The notes under the pieces: generated by a model
What the model saw: only the letters and a program-made list of their open reading frames with translations
Told to the model about the DNA's origin: nothing
Databases searched by the model: none
Program-made: the position numbers and the translations under genes
Shown here: positions 40,401 to 52,400 of the stretch, piece by piece
Numbering within the stretch: position 1 is the first letter of the stretch
Layout of the letters: the number at the start of each line of letters is the position of its first letter
Origin: Liolophura sinensis
Taxonomy: Eukaryota > Mollusca > Polyplacophora > Chitonida > Chitonidae
Assembly: GCF_032854445.1 (NCBI RefSeq)
Contig: NC_088299.1
Span: 14,937,608-15,001,607 of the forward strand
DNA length: 64,000 nucleotides
Reading direction: 5' to 3'

Positions 40401-43400
40401 TACAACAAGTTTGTTTCTGCCGATTCAGCGAAAAAGCTGGATGCTACCAATTTCCATTCTCCAGACACAATCTGTAAATACTGCGGTGTGGACTTCAAGT
40501 TTTTCCGTGCGCTCAAACACCATCTGCGCTCCCACAGCAGTTGTCGTCAGAAGCCCTTTTTGTGCCAGAAGTGCAGCATCGGCTTCTCCACGAAGGCGAA
40601 CTGTGTGCGCCACATTCAGAAACAGCACCTGGATGTTCCCCAGAATCTCATTGAGGGCTTCATTCATGTGAACGAGCCCGCTGGCATTCTTGGACTCCTG
40701 GACAAGGACGGTGAGCAACTCTCCGATGCCTCCATGGAAAATTCTTTTGGCAGTGCTTGTTCGAGCCCCAGCCTGAGCATGATGAGGTTTGGGTCCACCC
40801 CTACACCCCAGAACGGCGTGGCACTGTTGAGCTCCACCCCCTCTCCACGTCCCGCCCACTCTACACCCATTCGCTCTCTTCCATCCAATCATCCTACAAC
40901 TATGCCATTAACAGTTAAGACTGAGCCAGTTCCCCTGACTAATGAAGATGTGCCTTTAGACTTCAGTATGAAGCCGGATAAAGCTGTGATGAGAAAACCA
41001 AGCCCTAAACCTCTGCTACAGACAAAGGTTGAAGTGACCTCTGTCACAGCTGATGACCTCCCTATGGATCTCTCTGTGAAGAAGGAGCCAGTGACTAAAA
41101 CAGAAACAAGTGTGGTAAGTTAATTTTCCATTTCCCATTTAAACTCAAATTGGTGTTTTGTGTATGTGTTCTTGCTTTCTTTACTTGCATCCAGAGGCCT
41201 TTGTGGTCTAGTGGTTAGCGGGCTTATTCAGCACAACTCAGGATCCTCTCACCAATGGGGTCATGCTAGCTTCCTCTCCATTCGCATGTGGAAAGGTCTG
41301 GCAACAACCTGTGGATGGTTTTGAGTTTCCCCCAGGCTCTGCCCAGTTTCCTCTCATCATAATGTTGGATGCTGTTGTGTAAGTGAAATATTCTTCAGCA
41401 TGGCAAAAAACTTCAACCAAACAAATAAATACTTGCATCGACGAAACTCTCAAATTTAAGACAGAAATGAAACATGATCTCATCTTATCATTTGCATGGA
41501 CCATTTATTGTACTATTTGTCTTCAAAAACAGACTGTAAACCCCAAGCACTCACTCAGAAACAGACCTGTTCTATTCTCCCTCTGCAGACTTTACCTAAG
41601 GCCCGGCCCCAAGCAGGACTGACCAATCAGGCCCAGTGTCAGTACTGTCCTCAGGTTTTCAGGTCACACCTTGCTCTGGAGAAACATATCCAAATTCAGC
41701 ACTTCCTGGCTAAGGGTCATTCATCCCGCCTGAACAAGTCCTGTACGTCCATCTCTGCACCTTTGCCAAGCTCCCGCTCTGGCAGTGCTGGATCAGGTAT
41801 GTCAGGAGTTCTCTCCCCTCCATTGCTAATCTTCTACACGAGTTCCTTGATAGCTGTAGAGCTTTACACCAGGCCTCCAGGTGACAGCCAGATTCACTCA
41901 TGGAGATTTTACGCTAACATTTTGTAATTATGATACATTAACATTTTGTAAAGTTATTGCTTGATATCCTCTCACAATATAAAATCTTAATTTGTTCGTT
42001 TTCAAACTCTCAGCTGTGATATGAAGGTAAGTCGTTTGTTAAAAAAAGTGTGATTTGATTTCTAGTTAAAAAATAATGTGCTTTCTGACTTATGTTTTCC
42101 CACATTCTGTGTGTGCCCATGTGCAATGGATATTGTATTTATTTTTGGTTTGAAAACATCTTAGTGGAGTGTGCATTTGACAAAGAAAAGCTAGCAAGAA
42201 TTATTATGTAGAAAAATATAGATGCTAAAATAACTCAGATGAAAAACGAGTTTTTTTCGCACTGAAACTTCAGTGAGATTAGTTTAGATTCCTAAGAACT
42301 GACACATTTTCTATACTTGCATGATTGTAAAAAAGCATCTTTTTAATTTATTTTTATTTTATTTGACTTATAAAGATCATATCTATTCTTTGTTTGTCTT
42401 TTTTGTGAGAATTATTATTTTTTCAATATTTTTCCTCATCACTTTGAGTACCATTAATGTTTCTATTTTATTTTTCTCATGTCACCTTTTTGTGTACTTA
42501 AGTCAGCCCAGATTTTAAGAAATAATTTTTTAAACACATCTTGTAATAAAATTCCACAGTATCTGGAAACACCAATAAGTAAATTTTTTTCTTGTTTTTC
42601 AATATGTGTCATGCAGGCCTTCATACAGTAATATGTGAAGAGGCTATTAACATAAAGTTAACTCGGTAATCATATCCATTCTTATGAATCTTGGTTTCCT
42701 GATATTGAATTATTATTCAGATTTTAAAAATCATTTTAATTTAAACCTGTTAAAAGTTGGTCCAAAATATTACATTTCAGTGTTGAATTTCAATTCAATG
42801 TATTCTTGTCATTGCTTTGGCAGGGTCTGACTGCGAATTGGCTTCCATTCACAAAATGATGGACGTTACTGATCCTCACCAGTTCAAAGCTTTCTTCCAA
42901 GTACCAGACAACCTAGACCACTCTCCTATTAAAATACTCTCAAGAACATTTGATAAAAAAACTCCTAATGCTGAAAGCAAAAAAGCCCTAGAAAATAAAC
43001 AATCTCCTTCTGAAAGTGTGGATGAAAACTGCAACAAAAAATCCTCCTCGGCTGAAGAACTGCTGCACTCAGGGGAGACTACTCCGACTGGCCAAGCACC
43101 GTTTTCCTTCAATGATGATGAGTTTGGGAATGACAGCCTGGACAATGTGCCTGAAGAACATGTACGTACTGATTTCTACGTGTCAATGAAATATGTTAAA
43201 CCCCTGCTTGTATTTTCTCCACGAAGTACATTTAAGCAGACATTTGTTAGTTTTAAACATACCATTAAAACATGTAGGTGATATGCCTTATAAAAGAGCG
43301 ACAGTCTTAAATGTTGAATATCTCTAGTTAGATTAACAGTTTTGCAACAACAGTGAGACACTAAATGAAGGAAATGAAATATGGAAAAGAGTTAGTTGTG

Positions 43401-46400
43401 ATTAACCTGTCAAATTGAACACAAATTTCATGATGAACCTTGACTAGATTAACTTCCATGTTCCAAAATACATGCTTGATGTTTGAGTGTTAATGATTAT
43501 CATCAGTAGCATAACTTTAATTTCTACATAGCTGAACATAACTTTGTTCCTTATTCATTCACATTTTAATTTATAGTTGTGTTTTTGAGAAATATCAACA
43601 CCAACTGGGATATCTCCTAGTTATTTTTTGCTCTTTAAGGCTGTTTTTGATTAATTGTAAGTGTGTCATTTCACCATCATCTTGTGTGTGTAACTTTGGG
43701 TACAGGTGTTTGTGCTTGAAAAAATCAAAAACTAAATTCTACAATATCAACACTGTCTGTTTATTTCCTTTTTTTTCTGTTAATTTTCCTAATTAGATCA
43801 ATGAAGTGACAGAAGGTCACTCTCTGGATGGTTTTGCTGAAGGCCTGAAAATTGATGGTGAAGTCGGACAGAAGAAAAAAAGAAATTCTTACGCCGACTC
43901 TCCGCACAAACTCCACTGTCCCTACTGCTCGCGAACCTTCCCATGGGTTAGCTCTCTTACCAGACATCTGCTCACGCATACAGGTAAGTCAAAAAATGAA
44001 ACCCATAACATTGCTCAAAGCAGTCGTGCTGTGTAAATACGGATGCTGTCCTTTGTGTAAATTGTCGGAACATGAATTAGATACATTTAGCTTGTGAAGA
44101 CAAGATAATCTTATCTCTCAGGACACCCTGGTAATGTGTTACACTATAGGATCAGGCTTTTTAGCTGTGGGTGCCTTTTGACTTTTCGACCCCTGCTTGA
44201 GTTTTTTTTTTTCCAGCAAACCTTTTGAGGTCTTTTACAGTGTTTAAGGCTGTGTGATTATGCTCATAGTAACAGAGGCTGGCTTAAGAGCAAACGATGA
44301 AAATCCTGACACAAAGCCAGCTGCTAATCCTTTGAGTGCCTCATCGCTCATCTTGTTGCGTGTTACGCTAGACGGCGCAACGTCCCACAGGGTCATATCC
44401 TGTAAGGTCTAATCCAACTATGGGTTGCAGGTTAATCTGTTATCTCAGCATTTTGTTTCAAAGTTGTCTACACATTTATGTACTGTACATTAGAAGGCTT
44501 CCCGGCGTAGAGCAAGTCCATAAAAGTGATATCCTCCCAAGAGACCTGAAAATGTCCTTCATTTGTTTATCTGGTAGCTGTTTGAAGGACATAGATATCA
44601 GTGAGGCCTTAAGGGATGGTCTAGACAAGTGTCACACATTGTCATGGTCATGTTTTTATATGATAGTTTACTCCAGGTACACCAACAATACCTGATAAAT
44701 AGGTGTATTCTACAATATTTATCTTTTTTTTATTTTGTGTTTTTTTTTTAGGACAAAAGCCTTTTAAATGCCCAAGATGCCCAGTGACGTTTTCGACGAA
44801 GTCAAATCGCGAACGCCACCTTATTCGCAAGCATGGGGTGAACATGCTAGACCCTGCCTCACGACAAACCATGGATCGTCCGTTCAAATGCCACCTCTGC
44901 ATCTTCAGTTCATTCTCTACCAAAAGTAGGCCAATAAAACTCCTACATTTTTACCTAACTTTTTCCCTTTTTGGTCATACATATAGGACAATCAGGGTTT
45001 GAGGAAGCTGAAGAGTTTGGGCACCCTTTATATATGGAAACTCTCAGTGTCATCGTTTTGACATGTATGCAAAGAAAATGTTATCGTTTTGAATCCCAAA
45101 CTTTTGACACCAAAACCCTAAATTTAGAAATTTAAGTTTAAAAATGCATGAATTAAGACCTGATAGTGTTTATCTTTAGTTTTTATCTGCATATTTCAGT
45201 CTGTGGATCTTTATATTTGTGGTTATTACAAGTGAAGAATCCCGATAAAAAGAAATGCTAGTTTCTGGACAGTTTCTGACTGTCATCTTTAACTAAATAT
45301 ACACAACAATGCACAACGTATAGATCAATGTATAGAAACCGTTTATAAGAGAAAAACTTACATTTATTCCTATATATTTTGATATACATGTGCACTGTTT
45401 CTTTTAAGATTGCATTTGTAATGGCACACAGGTCCTTTATGTTCATCTCTAGGTAACTTGCTGAAGCATTACCATGAACGCCATCCAGGGTGTAACGTTC
45501 CAGAAACGATCCTCCGTGGAGAACACAACCTGGATGCCAATGACCTTGACATGAGTGAAGACTATGAAGGTCAGATGATGGAAACTTCCATGGATTTACC
45601 CTCTGAGCCTGAAACTGAGGTAAGTCATGTTGTATAAAAAATAGCAAAACAGAGGGTTTATTGTATTATTCCAATATGTCATGGTGGTGTTAATGTAGGA
45701 AATCCCTGAATGTAAGGAACTGAGCCTCTGTGGCGCTTTTGCATAGCTTCTCTCAGTTTTCAGAATAGTGCAAAGAACTGCACAGGATATTTATGTTTTG
45801 TAGACAGGCTTTGATCATTATTTTGCCTCAAAACTTGTGATGGGTGATTTTCCATTTTCTTTTTTTTACACCCAGTATTTTCCTGTGTACAGATAATAAA
45901 TCTTTGATTTTTTCGACCGTTTAGTATTGAACAAGAAAAAACTGGGCAGTATGTTGTCCACAGACAGAGGCACTGATATTATATAGGCAGCAATGCTTAG
46001 GGTTATGAAAGACATGCTTTTGTGAAAAACCTAATAATGATAAAAGTAAAGCTCTTTCCCGGAGGATGAGAAAATTCAATAAACGGGAAGACAAACAAGT
46101 TGTACATGGCTGTAACAAATTTGTGGGAATGAGGCTGGCTGAGAGCGGGTAAAGTATGCCCAGTCTGGAGCCCGGGTGCGTGGGTGGAGGGAGCCAGTGG
46201 TCGGTTAAAGCACGGGTCCCTAGTGAGGGAGAGCCTGCTGCCCTGCACTTCTCGTCTGGCTAGATACGTCGCAAGGAAATCAGGTTTTGATGAATGTTGG
46301 TGTAAATCAAACCTTGATACGGTTATGTTACGAGGTACAGCTGTATTACGAGATACAGTTACATGTATATTACAAGATAAGGTTATATTATAAGATACAG

Positions 46401-49400
46401 TTACATGTATATTATGAGATAAGGTTATATTACAAGATACAGTTATATTACAAGATACAGTTGTAGGCCATCAAAAATGATGCTGTATAAAATGAGAGGC
46501 TAATCTCTCCTGAGAGGGAGCTAGGTAGAGGGCTGTGTAAGCGAGTAGTGTGTGCATAGTGTACTGGACTAGCATTGGGTCAAATGATCATCACATTTTG
46601 CTATAAACAGCCCCCCACTGTCTATTTTGAGAGACAGTTGCTGTTGCCAGAAACTATTAGTTGATTTTATGACCTGGCACCCAAGAGGCCCTGTAATTGA
46701 TTGTTCAGTCAGCATGTGTAGTGAACACCAAGCATGCTTTTAGCCAGCGTTCAATGCCTATAAAAATAACAAAACAGTCATACAAATCTGTGACTGCTTA
46801 GAATATTGAATTTTTTTTTTTTTTTTTTTGTATCTTTATCCACATGGCGATGTGGCAACATGGTTGTCTCTCTGCCCAGTCTGTCTGTTTGTGTGCCTGT
46901 CTAAAGTCAGTTCTGAATGGCCAACGCTACTTGTCCAGCAAGAGTTGTGTTGTAAGTTTTGCAAACACATTTTGCCTCCATGTGCAGATGTACATATGCT
47001 TGCATGAGTTTTAGAAAAGATTTCAATGAATTTTGATAAACCATGGCCATCATCATCATCACCATCATCGTCATATGATTATGCTCTCTTTGATGTCATT
47101 TTTGGCTCGGTTAAGATCCTTCACAGCTCAAATCAAAATATGCCATTGACAACTAAAGACGTCCCTTCTTTGTGGGTATGACCCAAAACAAAAGTAAAAA
47201 AAAAGAGAAAAAAATAATCCAGTCTGTTTGATTAATTTGTTTATTTATTTGATTGGTGTTTTACGCCGTACTGAAGAATATTTCACTTATACGACGGCGA
47301 CCAGCATTATGGTGGGTGGAAACCGGGCAGAGCATCGGGGAAACCCACAAACACGGTGTCTGTTTGATAACATAGCAGTTGGCTCTGGAAATAAAGAATA
47401 TTCAAAAGGGCACTTGTTTTAATCTGACATTAATTGTCTACCAGTGATTTCTTCACGTGGAAAACATCTGAGCTTTGTTGATCCTTGAAAACAGAAGTGA
47501 AATATGCTTAAATACGATGGACTTGATGCAGTCTCTATCCACCAATCAACGACAGGATAATACATTCCCACAGACATGATGCATGTGTCCCTTGCTCAGA
47601 AGACATCGCTTCTGTTCAACTTGCTTAGTGTGTAGTAATCTAAACAGGCCTCTGATTAATAAACTCCTATGTAAGTCCAACTAGCTACAATCCTGCCATT
47701 GGCAGAACCCGAAAATCTGGCTTCAGTTCATCCATTGCAACATGAAACCCGAAAATCTGGCTTCAGTTCATCCATTGCAACATGAAACCCGAAAATCTGG
47801 CTTCAGTTCATCCATTGCAACATGAAACCCGAAAATCTGGCTTCAGTTCATCCAGCCGTATAGCTAGAAAAGCATGTCAATAAATTTTCCAAACAGTCCT
47901 CTGTGTTCCCTGATGTACTGTAACACCACTCAGCATTGATGGACTGGCTTGAAGCGACGCATTAACTTCCCCTCTTTTACACAAGATTTTGTCGATTTAT
48001 TTCACCTTGTGCACAGCAGAGTGGCATTTGGTTGTCTCCCTTTTTTTCCCCCTGAGCTTGAAGCTATTGAAAAAATGGCAACAAAAGATAAGGGCTGCCG
48101 GGTTGTGTGGTTTCCATCCATCATATGTTTTTCACAGCATTTGTGTGGGTTTGAATGTTATATTTTCTCCCAAAAAACTGAGGCAGTGGAAAATTAATTG
48201 TAGATTAACCAGGCGATTACAATGGTGAAAAGTAAGCCAGAGCAAAAAAATCAATTTTTCTGGTCCAAAAAGGAAGTAAGATAGAGGTTTGTTTGGGATT
48301 TTGTGTGTGGATGCCTTCCACACACAGTACACGAATGAAATGAGAGATTGTGTCTTGTCACATCTGTGCTGATATTCAGGTCAGACGGGCCCGAAACGCA
48401 GAATTATAACACTTTCATTATGTTGATGCATTATGTCATCAATTAATTGTTACTCAATCAATCATTGCATGTTTTCTTGATGCATGGGTAGGCGAGCATT
48501 CATTGAACTACCAGACACCGACCGTGTCTGCTCTATGTCTCCAATCCAAGGATTTTAAATAGTAATGCGATGTACAACACATGCACCAGTAGTGAAAAAT
48601 TACTGGCAGTTAAAAGTTACTAAGGGAATGAAACAAGAAAAAATACAACTAAAATGCTGATAATTTAAAGAGAAGTCTGCCTTTATTGGAAATTTGGTAT
48701 CCCGATTCAGACAGAAGAAGAGCTAAATGTGACCAGTGCTACATTAAGTTTGTTTTGTCCTAGACACAATGTTCCTGTCAGCAGCCGACACACAGACAGG
48801 ACACCTTGATCACTTCACATGGTTGTTTCATTTGCCCTTGTGACACTCTGTCTGACACCAGGACACAATAGTTAAGCTGGAATGAATATAACAGACTGAC
48901 ACCACCGAAATGCTTGACTGAGTTAAGATCACTATGGTTAGTAGTTCCTTTAATTGCCCCTCTCTCATGAGCTGATGTTGATTGCCTTTGTGACTGAATG
49001 AGAATCCACCTGTCCAAATCACATGATTTTCATCTGTCATATAACATAATGTGTCCAATCCCAGGACTCCATCTGTCCAATCACATTTCTCCATCTGTCC
49101 AATCACATTTCTCCATCTGTGAAGTCACATAATCTAGCTGTCCAATCACATTATTCCATCTATCCAAAAATCAAACTCTATTTCTCCAATCACATTACTC
49201 CATTTGTTCAGTCACATGATGTGTTCAATCACACAACTTCATTTCTTCACTCATGTGGCTATATATCCAATCACATATCTCCATGTGTCCAATCAATTAC
49301 TCCCATCTGCTCTATCACATGGCTTAATCTATCCAATCAAATCACTTCATCTGTCTCTATTGTAATCAGGGAGCCAGTATGCATGCATACTAATGGACCT

Positions 49401-52400
49401 GCTAGTTGCAATAAAATAAGCTGGACACACATACAATAAACACTTCATGTTTACACGGGCAGAGTGAATTTTAGTTACATTTGTATATTGTTAGAAGTAG
49501 ATACAGGATCAAATAAAAATATGCTCTGTTGGTAGAGTTTGTTATGTACAGGCGGTCAACCACACCTTGGCAGACATATGGAACAAACTCTGCCACATCA
49601 ACAGTCAGCCACTCGCACACTTGCACACTTAGTCTATCGATACTTATATTGATATGTATATGAGCACTGTATGTACAGATCATGTTTATTTATAGATCGT
49701 GTGGGCACCTTGTCTGCGTTATTGGAGGAATTTATCGTAGCATCGGTAGTCATTTGGATCATACAACATTTAACAGCAGATAAAGAGCTGTAAAAAATGC
49801 GACTAATCTTTCTTTTTTGAAATTCCACTGTGGTAAAGGGAACTATTGAGAAATCTGTCAATTGTGATGTAAAATCTACTTAAATGAAAGAGATATCTAC
49901 ATGTAATTTACAAGATTTTGTACATATCAACTGGCAGGACTGGGTAGGCAGAGATAAGGACAACTGTTAGCTGATAAAAAATAACTTATCATTTGAGTGG
50001 AATAGGTTGAAATTAGAACAATAGTTATCAACTTACTGAACTCCGTAGATACTGTTAGAACAAAACTTCTCACTGGAATGGTTACATCAGAACCAGAGTT
50101 ATCACCTTGACTGGACTGGTTACGTACATGTATGAGCGAGTTATCAACTGACTGGACTGGTTACATATGAGCAATTTTCAACTGACCCCTGGTTACCAAA
50201 AAAAAAAAAAACAACAAAAAGAAACACACACACTCGAAAATGGTGTTATCTACTGACTGGAATTGTGAAGAGCAAGTGTTATTACTTGAGTTGACTGGTT
50301 ACATACGACTGGTTACATAATAATAGAGTTATCAACTGACTGGACTGGTTACATCGTTACAAGAATTATCAGTTGATTGGACTGGTTACATTAGGACAAT
50401 GGTGTTACTAACTAACTGGACTGGTTGTATAAAATCCATCATTATCAACAGACGGGTCTGCTCAGGTAAGATCCGTCATTATCATCGGACTGTGAAATAA
50501 TGATAACATGGGTAGTCATTCAGAGGGCTGGGCAGGTAGATGGATTGTGCATGGATATCTATCTTGGCACACCCATTGTGCACATGTTCTCCAGATTCAT
50601 GCCTGAATACAGCGCACAGTTGTTGCTAGTAAGCTAGTGAACCATTGATCAGTTCTGGACTTGAGAGGTACATTTACATAAACTCTGCACCACTGCACAT
50701 AATAACAACAAATCTGATAAAACAGGACAGTTTGACTACAGGACAACATTATAAAAACTTGGTTATCACATCTCTTTAGCATGGAGACTCCATCAGCTGA
50801 CACAGGGCTAAATGGCAGCCAGCTACAGCATGGCCATGTGGATGTCATGACACACCCCCTCTGCTCAGGGTTTTACCTTGAACACTGTCTTTAGGTATAG
50901 CAGCCTCTAGGTAGTGTGTGTGACTGTATACTAACCTCTGCGTAGTCTTTGGGACTCTAAAGCAACCTCTGCGTTGTGACTAGGACTGTATAGCCACCTC
51001 TGCGTTGTGACTAGGACTGTATAGCAACCTCTGCGTAGTCGTTGTGACTGTATAGCAACCTCTACTCTGTCACTGGAATTGTAATGCAACATCTACCCAA
51101 TCACTGTATTGGCTCTCTGTTCAACTCTTGTTTAACTTGGACCAACCTCCAGTCACCTGGAGTGCATTATTACTTTTCCTATGTCTTAGGAACCATATTG
51201 TGACTTCTTTCTAAATTCCTGAAACCATATTGTGACTTGTTCTTAATCTGTGGCACGTTATTATGACATATTCTAAATCCCCGGGACCACATTGTTACGT
51301 GTCCTATCTCTAAGGGACCACATTGTTACGTGTCCTATCTCTAAGGGACCACATTGTTACGTGTCCTATCTCTAAGGGACCACATTGTTACATGTCCTAT
51401 CTCTAAGGGACCAGTTTGTTACATCTCCTATCTCTGAGGGACCAGTTTGTTACATCTCCTATCTCTGAGGGACCAGTTTGTTACATCTCCTATCTCTGAG
51501 GGACCAGTTTGTTACATCTCCTATCTCTGAGGGACCAGTTTGTTACATCTCCTATCTCTGAGGGACCAGTTTGTTACATTATCTATCTGAGGGACCAGTT
51601 TGTTACATTATCTATCTGAGGGACCAGTTTGTTACATTATCTATCTGAGGGATCAGATTATTACATTATCTATCTGAGGGATCAGATTATTACATTATCT
51701 ATCTGAGGGATCAGATTATTACATTATCTATCTGAGGGACCAGTTTGTTACATTATCTATCTGAGGGATCAGATTATTACATTATCTATCTGAGGGATCA
51801 GATTATTACATTATCTGTCTGAGGGATCAGATTATTACATCTGCTAAATCCCTGGGACCTCATCGTTGCTTTTCCTAAACCCTTTAGAAGAACTGTAATC
51901 TTCCCTGTTCAGATCAAGTTTTAAAAGCCGCGGGTCCTTGGAATTATATTGCAATATCTCTGTAATAGAGCATTCTGCTATGTATTTTTCCTTGGATGAC
52001 TGTATTATGATATTGCAGTGAATTTCAGATTACTAGAACTGTATTGCCATATCTTTTAGATCACTTGAACTATATTATCATTTTGAGACAGGGTGAACTG
52101 TATTGCAACCTCGTGTCGATCGTGTTGATCACTGGATCTTGCAGTATTGGTTTTATGCGTCGTGTAATGTGTTGGTTATGACTCGTTTGCCTGATCATGA
52201 TTAGTTCTCTGTGTCCATGACTCATTCTCATTGTTTTGACTCATTCTCAATATTTTGACTCATTTCCCATGTCCCGACTACCCATTTGTTTGTCACGACC
52301 TCCTTTGCATTTCTGTTTCTAGCTATCATTTCCATGCCATTCGTGAGCTCCTGCTATTCTAACTTGAAAGAACTGTAGGATACACTTGTTATGTACATAG

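Noticed and set aside
40425-40892. 155-codon - strand open frame
   Set aside because: It is the antisense shadow of RREB1 exon 7.
41797-41927. Extension of RREB1 exon 8 to a stop at 41927
   Set aside because: The donor GTATGT at 41797 joins in phase to exon 9, and the extension has no finger; a retained-intron isoform is possible but unsupported.
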